Below are positions 1 to 6,879 of a stretch of DNA of 7,171 nucleotides, in pieces. The position numbers and the translations under genes were made by a program. The DNA is taken from the NCBI GenBank assembly GCA_946887295.1, contig CAMPKP010000160.1, positions 1-7,171 of the forward strand. Reading direction: 5' to 3'. The number at the start of each line of letters is the position of its first letter. Positions within the stretch are counted from its first letter, which is position 1. This stretch comes from an uncultured Gemmatimonadota bacterium. GTDB taxonomy: Bacteria; Gemmatimonadota; Gemmatimonadetes; Gemmatimonadales; GWC2-71-9. The notes beneath the pieces were generated by a model, which worked only from the letters and a program-made list of their open reading frames with translations, was not told where the DNA came from and did not search any database.

Positions 1-261
1 CCCCCCCTCGTCACCGGCGAGTCCGGCGCCCCAGCGGCGCCACTCTCTCCAGCCGATCGCCCCGCCGAGCAACGCGACCAGCAGGCTGCCCAGCGCGGTG
101 AGGTGCACCGGCAGCATGTCCCCCGTCGGACAGGCCCGATCGGCGAACATGTAGGAGATCTCCAGGCCCGCCAGCACCGCCAGCGGGCCCAGCAGGTTCG
201 CCGCCCACAGCGCCCCGATCCTGGTGCCGTCCGCGATGCGCGTGCCGGTGTCGGCTGTCAT
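1..261 (-). CDS. Small membrane protein of the oxidase operon (partial, C-terminus outside window)
   Basis: This reading frame starts with ATG at 261 and runs off the left edge; 87 codons are visible with no stop. Two hydrophobic segments are seen: residues about 15-40, and about 52-70, followed by a basic stretch (WREWRRW) that probably faces the cytoplasm. A Cys at residue 44 and a His at 53 lie in or near the loop between them. The start is supported by a GAGGG ribosome binding site that overlaps the stop of the subunit III gene, with a 10-nt gap between stop and ATG. I do not recognise a named family. Its place after subunits II, I and III suggests an accessory subunit or assembly factor of the oxidase, by analogy with four-gene alternative oxidase clusters; that is inference. 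It could equally be an unrelated small membrane protein. Confidence 0.75.
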   Translation of the reverse strand, partial: MTADTGTRIADGTRIGALWAANLLGPLAVLAGLEISYMFADRACPTGDMLPVHLTALGSLLVALLGGAIGWREWRRWGAGLAGDEGG

Positions 262-271
262 CGGGCTGCCC

Positions 272-883
272 TCATGAGAGGATCCGGGGGCTCAGGTAGA
301 TCATGAGGTAGAGCGGTATCCAGCTCCCCACGAAGAAGTACCAGTAGAAGGCGCTGTCGCTGGCGTCGGAGAAGTGCTTCTCCTCCACCGAATCGCTGAA
401 GAGGAAGGCGGTGAAGATCACGGTCTCGATCACCTGGAGCAGCAGTATGGTTCCGTGGAGGCCCGCGGTGGCCCACACGATCGAGCCGTACGCGTTGCCG
501 TCCCACCGTACGTTGAGCGCGAGAAAATCCTGCCACCGGAGGAACAGGAACGACACGGCGAACAGCGACGCGACCACGAACCAGCGGCGCACGCCGCCCA
601 GGTCCAGGCGGTGCGCCGCGCGATCGGCGAGCACGATGGGCACGATGCTGGCGAGGAGGACCCCCACATGGACCGTGGGCCAGAAGACGGAGGGGAGCAG
701 CGTGTGCTCCGGCGGCCAGGTCGTGAAGTTGAGGCGGAGATAGAAGTAGCTCGCGATGCACACGAAGAGCGTGGTGCCCTCGATCAGCATGAAGCCGAGG
801 GTACCCCACCACATGTGGCTGCGATGGCCGAAGACGGTCGTCGGCAGGCGGGACACGTCCACCAGCGTGGCCGCCCGGGTCAT
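272..883 (-). CDS. coxC: Cytochrome c oxidase subunit III (short, five-helix form)
   Basis: Subunit III of a heme-copper oxidase, 203 residues, an integral membrane protein that packs against subunit I. About five membrane segments are visible (roughly residues 25-48, 68-87, 100-120, 135-162 and 178-198). This matches the form whose first two helices have moved to the C-terminus of subunit I, rather than the seven-helix form of about 260 residues. Family marks are Glu35 in the first helix (MLIEGTTLF) and the GLHGT motif at 141-145. The last helix departs from the canonical WHFVDVVW: here it reads WYFFVGSW, so the usual His and Asp are Tyr182 and Val185. ATG at 883 overlaps the subunit I stop by 4 nt (ATGA), with a GAGGAG site 8 nt upstream (892-897). 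The family call is firm; the final helix makes it a divergent member. Confidence 0.93.
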   Translation of the reverse strand: MTRAATLVDVSRLPTTVFGHRSHMWWGTLGFMLIEGTTLFVCIASYFYLRLNFTTWPPEHTLLPSVFWPTVHVGVLLASIVPIVLADRAAHRLDLGGVRRWFVVASLFAVSFLFLRWQDFLALNVRWDGNAYGSIVWATAGLHGTILLLQVIETVIFTAFLFSDSVEEKHFSDASDSAFYWYFFVGSWIPLYLMIYLSPRILS

Positions 884-2784
884 GCGGCCCTCTCCTCGCG
901 GACCCGGAGCTCGTGCTCGGTGCGGGAGGGCCAGGCCCAGCCGAGGAACGCGAGCGTGATGAGCACGACGCCGATCGGGAAGCCCCACGGCGTGAAGATC
1001 AGCATGATGAAGGTGACCCCCGTGGCCAGGGCAGCGATCAGCGGCCAGATGGTCGGCTCGGGATGCCGCATGCGGCTGTCGGGCTCCGCGTCGAGCATGG
1101 TGGTCACCAGGATCTCGCGCATGTCGGTCCGGAGGCCGGTCACCACCGGCGCGTCCGGGTGGGTCCAGAGTGGGTGGCGGCCCTGCACGACGGGCAGCAG
1201 GTGGAAGCCGTACGGCGGGGGCGGAGACTCCGTCGCCCACTCGAGCGTCGGCGAGGCCCAGGGATCGCTGCCGGCGACGGCGCCTTGGCGAAGGCTCCGG
1301 ACCACGTTGGCGAGGAGCACCGCGATGCTCGCCACGATCGTCACCGCGCCCACGGTGGCCAGGAGGTTGAGCGGCCCCCAGCCGGTCTCGGGCAGGTAGG
1401 TGTACACCCGCCGCGGCATGCCGTCGAGACCGAGCTGGTGCATGGGGAAGAACGTGAGGTTCACCCCCAGCAGGAAGAGCCAGAAGTGCCACCGGCCCAG
1501 CCGCTCGTCCAGCATGCGTCCCGTGACCTTGGGAAACCAGTAGTAGAGCCCGCCGAAGAGGGGGAACACCGCCCCCCCGAGCAGCACGTAATGGAGGTGG
1601 GCCACCACGAAGTAGGTGTCGTGCACCTGGGTGTCGTAGGGGACCGATGCCCCCATGACTCCGGTGAAGCCCCCGATGATGAACACCGCCACGAAGCCGA
1701 GCACGAACAGGAGCGGCACCCGGAAGTGCGGCCGCCCCGCCCAGATGGTCGCGATCCAGCAGAAGATCTGCACCCCGGACGGGATCGCGATCAGCATGCT
1801 CATCGCGCTGAAGAAGCTCTGGCCGAGCTGCGGAATGCCGGTCAGGAACATGTGGTGCACCCAGAGTCCGAACCCGAGGAATCCGGTGACCACCAGAGAG
1901 AGCACCATGATCGGATAGCCGAAGATGGGCCGCCGGGCAAAGGTGCTCACCAGGCTCGAGACGATGCCGAGCGCCGGGACGAAGATGATGTACACCTCGG
2001 GATGCCCGAAGAACCAGAACAGGTGCTGCCAGAGCAGCGGGTCGCCGCCCTCCGCGGGATTGAAGAAGTGGGTGCCGATCAGCCGGTCCATCGCGAGGAA
2101 CAGGCTGGCGGTCGCCACCCATGGCATGGCGAACATGATCATGAACGCGGTGACCAGTTGGGCCCACACGAACAGCGGCATCCGGTTGAGCGACATGCCG
2201 GGCGCCCGCTGCTTGAAGACCGTGGCGATGATCTCGACCGCGGTGATCAGGGCCGAGATCTCCGTGAAGGTGACCGTCTGGGCGTAGATGTCGCTGCGCT
2301 TTCCGGGCGAGAACTCGGGCCCCGCGAGCGGCACGTAGCTGAACCAGCCGGCCTCGGGGCCGCTGTTGAGCAGGAAGCCGGCGTAGAGCAACACGCCACC
2401 GATCAGGTAGACGTAGTAGCCGTAGGCGTTGAGCCGGGGGAAGGCGACGTTTCTGGTGCCGATCATGAGCGGCACGAGATAGAGCCCGATCGCGGTCATG
2501 ACCGGAACCGCGAACAGGAACATCATCGTCGTGCCGTGGGTCGAGAAGATCTGGTTGTACGCGTCAGGGCCGAGCAGGCGGTTCTCCGGGCGGGCGAGCT
2601 GGATGCGGATGAGGGCCGCCTCGATCCCGCCCAGCAGGAAGAACGCGAACGCCGTGACGATGTAGCGCTTGGCGACGGACTTGTGGTCCACGCTGGTGAG
2701 CCATCCCCAGAGGCCGGGTTTCTGGCTCCAGGAGCGCTCCAGCGCCGCGCGCTCCCGCGCGAGGGTGAGTGGGTCCAGTGTCAT
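880..2784 (-). CDS. coxA: Cytochrome c oxidase subunit I with C-terminal extension and altered proton channels
   Basis: Catalytic subunit of an A-family heme-copper oxidase, 634 residues; it reduces O2 to water at the heme a3/CuB site in the membrane. Visible ligands: heme a His83 and His398, CuB His261, His310 and His311, heme a3 His396, the cross-link Tyr265, Mg-site His388/Asp389, and Arg458/Arg459 for the heme propionates. Glu263 in HPEVY marks the A1 type. The D-channel entrance reads RNVAFPRLN where typical enzymes have PDMAFPRMN, so Asp is Asn112; the K-channel segment reads IPSGVQIF, so Lys is Gln339. Residues about 579-618 add two hydrophobic segments, as in enzymes where subunit I carries the first helices of subunit III. 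ATG at 2784 overlaps the coxB stop by 4 nt (ATGA) and follows GAGAGG (2790-2795) by 5 nt. An upstream extension of the frame lies inside coxB and is ignored. Confidence 0.97.
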   Translation of the reverse strand: MTLDPLTLARERAALERSWSQKPGLWGWLTSVDHKSVAKRYIVTAFAFFLLGGIEAALIRIQLARPENRLLGPDAYNQIFSTHGTTMMFLFAVPVMTAIGLYLVPLMIGTRNVAFPRLNAYGYYVYLIGGVLLYAGFLLNSGPEAGWFSYVPLAGPEFSPGKRSDIYAQTVTFTEISALITAVEIIATVFKQRAPGMSLNRMPLFVWAQLVTAFMIMFAMPWVATASLFLAMDRLIGTHFFNPAEGGDPLLWQHLFWFFGHPEVYIIFVPALGIVSSLVSTFARRPIFGYPIMVLSLVVTGFLGFGLWVHHMFLTGIPQLGQSFFSAMSMLIAIPSGVQIFCWIATIWAGRPHFRVPLLFVLGFVAVFIIGGFTGVMGASVPYDTQVHDTYFVVAHLHYVLLGGAVFPLFGGLYYWFPKVTGRMLDERLGRWHFWLFLLGVNLTFFPMHQLGLDGMPRRVYTYLPETGWGPLNLLATVGAVTIVASIAVLLANVVRSLRQGAVAGSDPWASPTLEWATESPPPPYGFHLLPVVQGRHPLWTHPDAPVVTGLRTDMREILVTTMLDAEPDSRMRHPEPTIWPLIAALATGVTFIMLIFTPWGFPIGVVLITLAFLGWAWPSRTEHELRVREERAA

Positions 2785-3740
2785 TCCAGCCTCTCGAGAT
2801 ACACCAGCAGCGCCTGCAGATCGTCGGGCTCGAGCGAGTTGGGCGGCATCCGCGCGCCCGGCTTGATCCGCTGCGGATCCACGATCCACCCGCCCAGGTT
2901 CCCCCGCGTGTTCGGCAGCGAGCCCGCCCCGATGGTCCGCCGGCTCGCGAGGTGCGTGAGGTTGGGTCCGATCCTGCTTCCGGCGGGAGTTCCCCCGATC
3001 GCGTGGCACATCACGCAGGACGTGGCGAGGAACACCTCCTGGCCGCGCGCGGCGACCGAGTCGGCCGGCGTGCTGGCGGTGTCGCGCTGGCGAATGAGCC
3101 AGGCGGCAAACCGCTCCGGCGGCTCGGCGACCACCTCGAACGCCATCTTCGCGTGCTGGTACCCGCAGAACTCCGCACACTGGCCGCGGTATACCCCGGC
3201 GGTGTCGGCCTGGAACCAGATGCTGGTCTCCTCGCCCGGGATCATGTCGCGCTTCACGCCCAGGTTCGGCACCCAGAAGCTGTGGATCACGTCCGTGGCG
3301 CGCAGCTCGATCACGACGGGCCGGCCCACCGGAACGTGGATCTCGTTGGCGGTGGTGGCCCAGTTGCCCGGGACCGCGTCCCGGTACTCGACCTCCCACC
3401 ACCACTGGTGGCCCGTCACCCTGAGCTGCAGCGCCTCGGCGGGAGGCGTCGCGGTCAGCCGGCGGCCGGCGCCGAAGCTCAGCAGCATGACGACGATGAG
3501 CGTCGCGACGGTGGCCCCCGCCGCCATGGCGACCGCGAGCGCGGTCCGCCGCTCTCGGCCCGGATCCTCCGGGTCCTCCTCGGCGCCCCGGCGGCGAAAA
3601 GCGGCCACGAGCAGGGCCGCCAGTACGAGCACGAACACCGCGCCCGAGATGGCGTACATCAGGTCGCCCAGCCGGTCCAGCAGCTGGGCCTGCGGGCCGG
3701 CCGGAGCGTGGGCGGAGTGGGCGCCGGGAAACTGGATCAT
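2781..3740 (-). CDS. coxB: Cytochrome c oxidase subunit II with fused C-terminal cytochrome c (caa3-type)
   Basis: Electron-entry subunit, 319 residues. Two membrane segments (about 27-48 and 66-90) precede a periplasmic cupredoxin domain with the aromatic QWWWE motif (112-116). The CuA site is complete: His153, Cys188, Glu190, Cys192, His196 and Met199. A cytochrome c domain follows, with CVMCH at 242-246 and a likely Met298 axial ligand in ARMPP; it ends the protein. This arrangement is that of caa3-type oxidases, where the fused heme c takes electrons from a donor and passes them to CuA. ATG at 3740 overlaps the stop of the upstream cytochrome gene by 4 nt (ATGA). No good ribosome binding site is seen, so translational coupling is likely. 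There is no lipobox, unlike many Bacillus-type subunits II. The open frame continues upstream to 3998, but that part lies inside the cytochrome c gene. Confidence 0.96.
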   Translation of the reverse strand: MIQFPGAHSAHAPAGPQAQLLDRLGDLMYAISGAVFVLVLAALLVAAFRRRGAEEDPEDPGRERRTALAVAMAAGATVATLIVVMLLSFGAGRRLTATPPAEALQLRVTGHQWWWEVEYRDAVPGNWATTANEIHVPVGRPVVIELRATDVIHSFWVPNLGVKRDMIPGEETSIWFQADTAGVYRGQCAEFCGYQHAKMAFEVVAEPPERFAAWLIRQRDTASTPADSVAARGQEVFLATSCVMCHAIGGTPAGSRIGPNLTHLASRRTIGAGSLPNTRGNLGGWIVDPQRIKPGARMPPNSLEPDDLQALLVYLERLE

Positions 3741-4318
3741 GGGCGCTGGGACTGCGGCGGGGGGCTCGACTCCACCGGTTTCTGCTTGGTGGTCGCCTGC
3801 TCCTGCGGGGCCACCTGGAGGGCGTCGTCCCGTCCCGGTGCCACGTCCTTTCGGAGCAGGCCGCTCATGGAGCGGACGTATGCCGCCAGCTGCCAGACCT
3901 GGGTGGTCGAGATCTTGCCGCCGAAGGCCGGCATGCCGTTGGGGCGGCCCTCCACGATCGAGGCGAAGATGTTCTCCGGCTCGCTGCCATAGATCCACTG
4001 GGCGTCCATGAGCGGCGGCCCGATGGCGCCCCCGCCGTGGCCATGGCAGCCCACACAGTTGAACTGGCTGAACAGCCGCTTGCCCTCGGAGACCGCGTAT
4101 GCGTTCCCCTCGTACTGGCTTCGGAGGCGGGCCTGGCGGACCACCGGACCCGCCTGCAGCGGGCTCAGTCGCACCGCGGCGTCCGCGGTGGCCGTGGGCG
4201 GTATCTCCCGGAAGCGACGCTCCTCTCGCTCGCAGGCCGGGAGGCCGAGGAGCAGAACGAGCGCGGGCCTCCAGGCTCGCGCTAGGCGTCGGCGGGCGTC
4301 AGTCCAGGCCGAACACAT
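3737..4318 (-). CDS. Lipoprotein monoheme cytochrome c, probable electron carrier between PQQ dehydrogenase and oxidase
   Basis: A 193-residue c-type cytochrome. The N-terminus has an arginine-rich n-region (residues 9-17), a short hydrophobic stretch and a lipobox LPAC with Cys29, so it should be lipid-anchored. One heme site is seen: CVGCH at 88-92, with Met129 in NGMPAFGG as likely axial ligand. The last 30 or so residues are Gln/Pro/Ser-rich and look disordered. ATG at 4318 overlaps the end of the PQQ dehydrogenase gene by 20 nt; no in-frame ATG, GTG or TTG is found downstream before the hydrophobic core, so this start is preferred although its ribosome binding site is weak (AGGG about 13 nt upstream). 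Between dehydrogenase and oxidase genes, it most likely plays the part that cytochrome cL (XoxG/MxaG) plays in methanol oxidation. I see no specific sequence likeness to XoxG beyond the cytochrome c core. Confidence 0.93.
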   Translation of the reverse strand: MCSAWTDARRRLARAWRPALVLLLGLPACEREERRFREIPPTATADAAVRLSPLQAGPVVRQARLRSQYEGNAYAVSEGKRLFSQFNCVGCHGHGGGAIGPPLMDAQWIYGSEPENIFASIVEGRPNGMPAFGGKISTTQVWQLAAYVRSMSGLLRKDVAPGRDDALQVAPQEQATTKQKPVESSPPPQSQRP

Positions 4319-6146
4319 ACAGAGTGCCGCCCTTCGTGGTGTGCCGGGGCAGGTCGCGCATGGCGTTGGCGAAGCCGCCCCCCGCCGACGAGTCGTGCGG
4401 ATCCAGTCCGGCGGAGACGATCGCGCCCGACCAGCCGCCGACGCCCGAGAGAACCGCCACGTATTGATGGCCGTCCGGTCCGCGATAGGTCACCGGCTGG
4501 CCGATGATCCCGGACCCGGTCTTGAAGCGCCACCGCTCCGCGCCGGTGCGGGCGTCGAGCGCCTTGAACCACCCGTCCATGGTCCCGTAGAACACGAGGT
4601 CTCCCGCCGTGGCCAGGGCGCCGCTCCACACCGGAAAGCGCTCCTTGATGGTCCAGACCTCCTTGCCCGCGATGGGATCCCACGCCGAGAACTCGCCGCG
4701 GTGCCCGCCGGGACCGGCGTAGTACTTCACATTGGCACCGACATAGGGGGTTCCGGCGATGTAGTTCGCCTCGGTGCCCTCGAAGTCCATGCAGAGGTTC
4801 TGGTGCGGGATGTAGAGCAACCGGGTGCGGGGCGACCAGGCCGTCGGCTGCCAGTCTTTCGCCCCCGGCGCGCTGGGGCAGATCATCCGCACGACGGTGC
4901 CGGACTTCGGCTCCTTTTCCGCGACCAACCGGATCCGGCCCGTTCGGAGATCCACGCCGCGGTAGGCGGTGATGAAGTGAAACGGATTGGCGGACAGCAC
5001 CTCGCCGGTGGCCCGGTCGAGCAGATAGACGTAGCCGTTGCGGTCGGGGTGTATCAGCAGCTTCCTGGGGCGGCCCTGCCACGGCAGGTCGAGCAGGATG
5101 TTTTCGTTGATGCCGTCGTGGTCGTACAGATCGTGAGGGCTCAACTGGTAGGCCCAGGCGGCCTGACCGTCGTCCGGGTCGCGCGCGAAGACGGAGGAGG
5201 TCCACTTGTTGTCGCCCGGGCGTACATCCGCATTCCATGGCCCGGGGTTGGCGGTCCCGTAGAACAGGAGGTCCAGCTCCGGATCGTAGGAGACGAATCC
5301 CCAGACGCTCCCTCCCCCGGTCTTCCAGGCATCTCCCGGCCAGCTCTTGACGCCGAGATCGGCGCCTCGGTCTCCGGGGTAGAAGGGCTTGAATCGCGCC
5401 CCGAGCAGCACCTCGCTGTCGGGTCCGGTGCTATAGGCGCGCCACGCAATGTCGCCGGTGGCCGCGTCGAGGGCGGTAATCCAGCCCCTGACGCCGAACT
5501 CGCCGCCGCTGTTGCCCACGATCACTTTTCCCTTCACCACCAGCGGAGCCATGGTCATGGACTCGCCCCGGTTGATGTCGCCCAGCCGGGCTCGCCAGAT
5601 CTCCTTGCCGGTCTCCGCATCGACCGCGACGGTGTGGTTGTCCAGTGTGTTGAAGAACACCCGGCCGTCGGCGTACGCCGCCCCGCGGTTCACCACGTCG
5701 CAACAGGCGACACCCTGTGCGGCGGAGAGAGGCTTGGGCTCGAAGGACCAGCGGGTGCTGCCGGGATTGGAGAGGTCGAGTGCGTACAGGATGTTCGGGT
5801 AGGGCGTCACCAGGTACATCGTCGAGCCGGCCACGATCGGCGCGGCCTCCTGACCCCGGAGCACCCCGGTGGAGAAGGTCCATGCCACCTTCAACCGCCC
5901 CACATTTCCGGCCGTGATCTCATCGAGGTCGCTGAACCGGGTGTTCGCGTAGTTGCGGCCGGCCATGACCCACTGGCCCGCCCCAGCCGCGCCGACCGAA
6001 TCGGTCGTACCCTGACCTGTGTCGGCCTCCGTGGTGGGCGTGGATTCCATAGTGCCCCGGGAAGACGCGGGATGCTCCGCGGCGCCTCGGGAACAGGCGA
6101 GCACCAGAAAGAGAGCACCACCGGCTACGTGCGGAAGTCTGGCCAT
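4299..6146 (-). CDS. PQQ-dependent alcohol dehydrogenase, lanthanide-type (XoxF/PedH-like), lipoprotein
   Basis: A 615-residue eight-bladed propeller quinoprotein that oxidises a primary alcohol to an aldehyde with PQQ, outside the cytoplasmic membrane. The adjacent Cys148-Cys149 disulfide (CCDVVNRG), Trp282 under PQQ, and metal ligands Glu216 (GGEFGVRG) and Asn300 (ANPGPWN) are present. The catalytic segment PHDLYDHDG gives Asp342 as the base and a second acid, Asp344, where calcium-dependent MxaF has Ala; this Asp is the accepted mark of lanthanide-dependent members. Repeated W-motif strands such as DAxTGxxxWR recur along the chain. No C-terminal cytochrome domain is fused. The N-terminus has a lipobox (LVLAC, Cys18), then a Ser/Thr/Gly-rich linker to about residue 57, unlike the usual soluble enzyme. 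ATG at 6146 follows GGGGTGA by 6 nt. First gene of the operon. Methanol, ethanol or another alcohol cannot be told apart from sequence alone. Confidence 0.95.
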   Translation of the reverse strand: MARLPHVAGGALFLVLACSRGAAEHPASSRGTMESTPTTEADTGQGTTDSVGAAGAGQWVMAGRNYANTRFSDLDEITAGNVGRLKVAWTFSTGVLRGQEAAPIVAGSTMYLVTPYPNILYALDLSNPGSTRWSFEPKPLSAAQGVACCDVVNRGAAYADGRVFFNTLDNHTVAVDAETGKEIWRARLGDINRGESMTMAPLVVKGKVIVGNSGGEFGVRGWITALDAATGDIAWRAYSTGPDSEVLLGARFKPFYPGDRGADLGVKSWPGDAWKTGGGSVWGFVSYDPELDLLFYGTANPGPWNADVRPGDNKWTSSVFARDPDDGQAAWAYQLSPHDLYDHDGINENILLDLPWQGRPRKLLIHPDRNGYVYLLDRATGEVLSANPFHFITAYRGVDLRTGRIRLVAEKEPKSGTVVRMICPSAPGAKDWQPTAWSPRTRLLYIPHQNLCMDFEGTEANYIAGTPYVGANVKYYAGPGGHRGEFSAWDPIAGKEVWTIKERFPVWSGALATAGDLVFYGTMDGWFKALDARTGAERWRFKTGSGIIGQPVTYRGPDGHQYVAVLSGVGGWSGAIVSAGLDPHDSSAGGGFANAMRDLPRHTTKGGTLYVFGLD

Positions 6147-6351
6147 GGGCGGTCACCCCGTAGGCCGGCCGCCACGATCGGCCGGATGGTGATTGCTGTG
6201 TACACGGGAGATGATCGCCCGACCTCGCGGCGCATTCCGCGATCTGGATCACCATGCATCCCACGGGTGTGACCGGTCTCACTCTCCCAGGCGAGGGTGC
6301 AACGCCAGCGTCACTTGTCTGGAGGTTTCGGCCTGCGGAAGGGTGGCGCGG
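6147..6351 (-). promoter_or_regulatory. Intergenic region and probable leader/promoter of the alcohol-oxidase operon
   Basis: This 205-bp gap separates the acetyltransferase stop from the dehydrogenase start and has no convincing gene. It must contain the operon's promoter unless transcription reads through from upstream, but I could not find a clear -35/-10 pair. It holds a GTGTACAC palindrome (6198-6205), a 7-bp inverted repeat near the start codon (6165-6185), and an 8-bp inverted repeat ATGGTGAT/ATCACCAT (6186-6193 and 6248-6255). These are candidate regulator sites only; short repeats of this kind can arise by chance. Confidence 0.45.
6165..6185. repeat. Inverted repeat in the leader of the PQQ dehydrogenase gene
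   Basis: Perfect 7-bp arms CCGGCCG (6165-6171) and CGGCCGG (6179-6185) enclose a 7-nt loop. The element ends 18 nt upstream of the dehydrogenase ATG, just outside the ribosome binding site. It could be an operator or a leader RNA hairpin; in GC-rich DNA it could also be chance. Confidence 0.5.
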
Positions 6352-6873
6352 TCAGTCCTGCGGAGGCAGCTCGGCCGTGTACACCTCCTCGCGCACCGGA
6401 CGGAAGCCGCGTTTGAGGTAGTTGGGCAGGGCCGCTGGATGATCCAGGGTGCAGGTGTGCAGCCACACCCTCGCCGGCTTCAGCTGCCACGCGGTCTCGA
6501 CGGCCCGGGTGAGCAGATGGCCTCCCCACCCCCGGCCCACGAACTCGGGCAGCAGACCGAAGTAGGCGATCTCCACGGACTGGTCGCCGCACGCGCGGAG
6601 CTCGAAGTATCCCGCTGGTGCGGCCCCCGAGCTGAGCAGCCAGAGCGAGACCGCGGGATCGGCCAGGTGGCCACGCACCTGCTCCTCCGACCATGAGAGC
6701 CGGTCGGTCCAGTGATAGGCCCGGCCGACCTCGGCATAGAGGTAGCGGAAGAACGAGCCCGGACACGCTTCGATCCGCTCGAGCCGCGGGGGCCTCTCCG
6801 GTGCTGAGGCCGGACGCAGCTCCTCGGGAGAGCGCATCTCCAGGTACGTGCGGGTGACTTGGACCGACGCCAT
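6352..6873 (-). CDS. GNAT-family N-acetyltransferase
   Basis: A 173-residue cytoplasmic protein of the GCN5-related acetyltransferase fold, transferring acetyl from acetyl-CoA to an unknown amine. The acetyl-CoA loop is seen in AYFGLLPEFVGRGWGG (103-118), with the R-G-x-G-G core at 114-118. A second family motif lies at about 137-157 (HTCTLDHPAALPNYLKRGF region), typical of a group of small GNAT proteins with a conserved N-terminal VTRTYLEM segment, as here at residues 6-13. Length is normal for a single GNAT domain. ATG at 6873 fits that N-terminus; no ribosome binding site precedes it, and a TAGTAT box 6 nt upstream hints at leaderless transcription. It lies between a terminator and the operon's leader, so it is probably a separate unit with no proven link to alcohol oxidation. 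The substrate cannot be predicted. Confidence 0.92.
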   Translation of the reverse strand: MASVQVTRTYLEMRSPEELRPASAPERPPRLERIEACPGSFFRYLYAEVGRAYHWTDRLSWSEEQVRGHLADPAVSLWLLSSGAAPAGYFELRACGDQSVEIAYFGLLPEFVGRGWGGHLLTRAVETAWQLKPARVWLHTCTLDHPAALPNYLKRGFRPVREEVYTAELPPQD

Positions 6874-6879
6874 GGCGGC

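Noticed and set aside
272..2167. Apparent fusion of a long N-terminal segment to subunit III
   Set aside because: The upstream part is the wrong frame of subunit I. The ATG at 883 has a good ribosome binding site and a normal subunit III start.
880..3405. Apparent 841-residue subunit I with an N-terminal extension
   Set aside because: Residues before the ATG at 2784 are a shifted frame of subunit II; the ATGA overlap and ribosome binding site support the shorter start.
3741..3998. N-terminal extension of subunit II
   Set aside because: It lies inside the cytochrome c gene in a different frame; the ATG at 3740 gives the expected N-terminus and first membrane helix.
913..4011. Long plus-strand open frame opposite the oxidase subunit genes
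   Set aside because: It is antisense to three well-identified genes. Its translation is rich in His, Glu, Arg and Gly with no recognisable motif, as expected from GC-biased codon use on the other strand.
4008..6272. Long plus-strand open frame opposite the PQQ dehydrogenase
   Set aside because: Antisense to a confirmed gene, no domain or motif visible, low-complexity composition; a byproduct of high GC at third codon positions.
6267..6311. TTGCAC as a -35 box for the operon
   Set aside because: At 17-bp spacing the -10 position reads AGACCG, which is not promoter-like.
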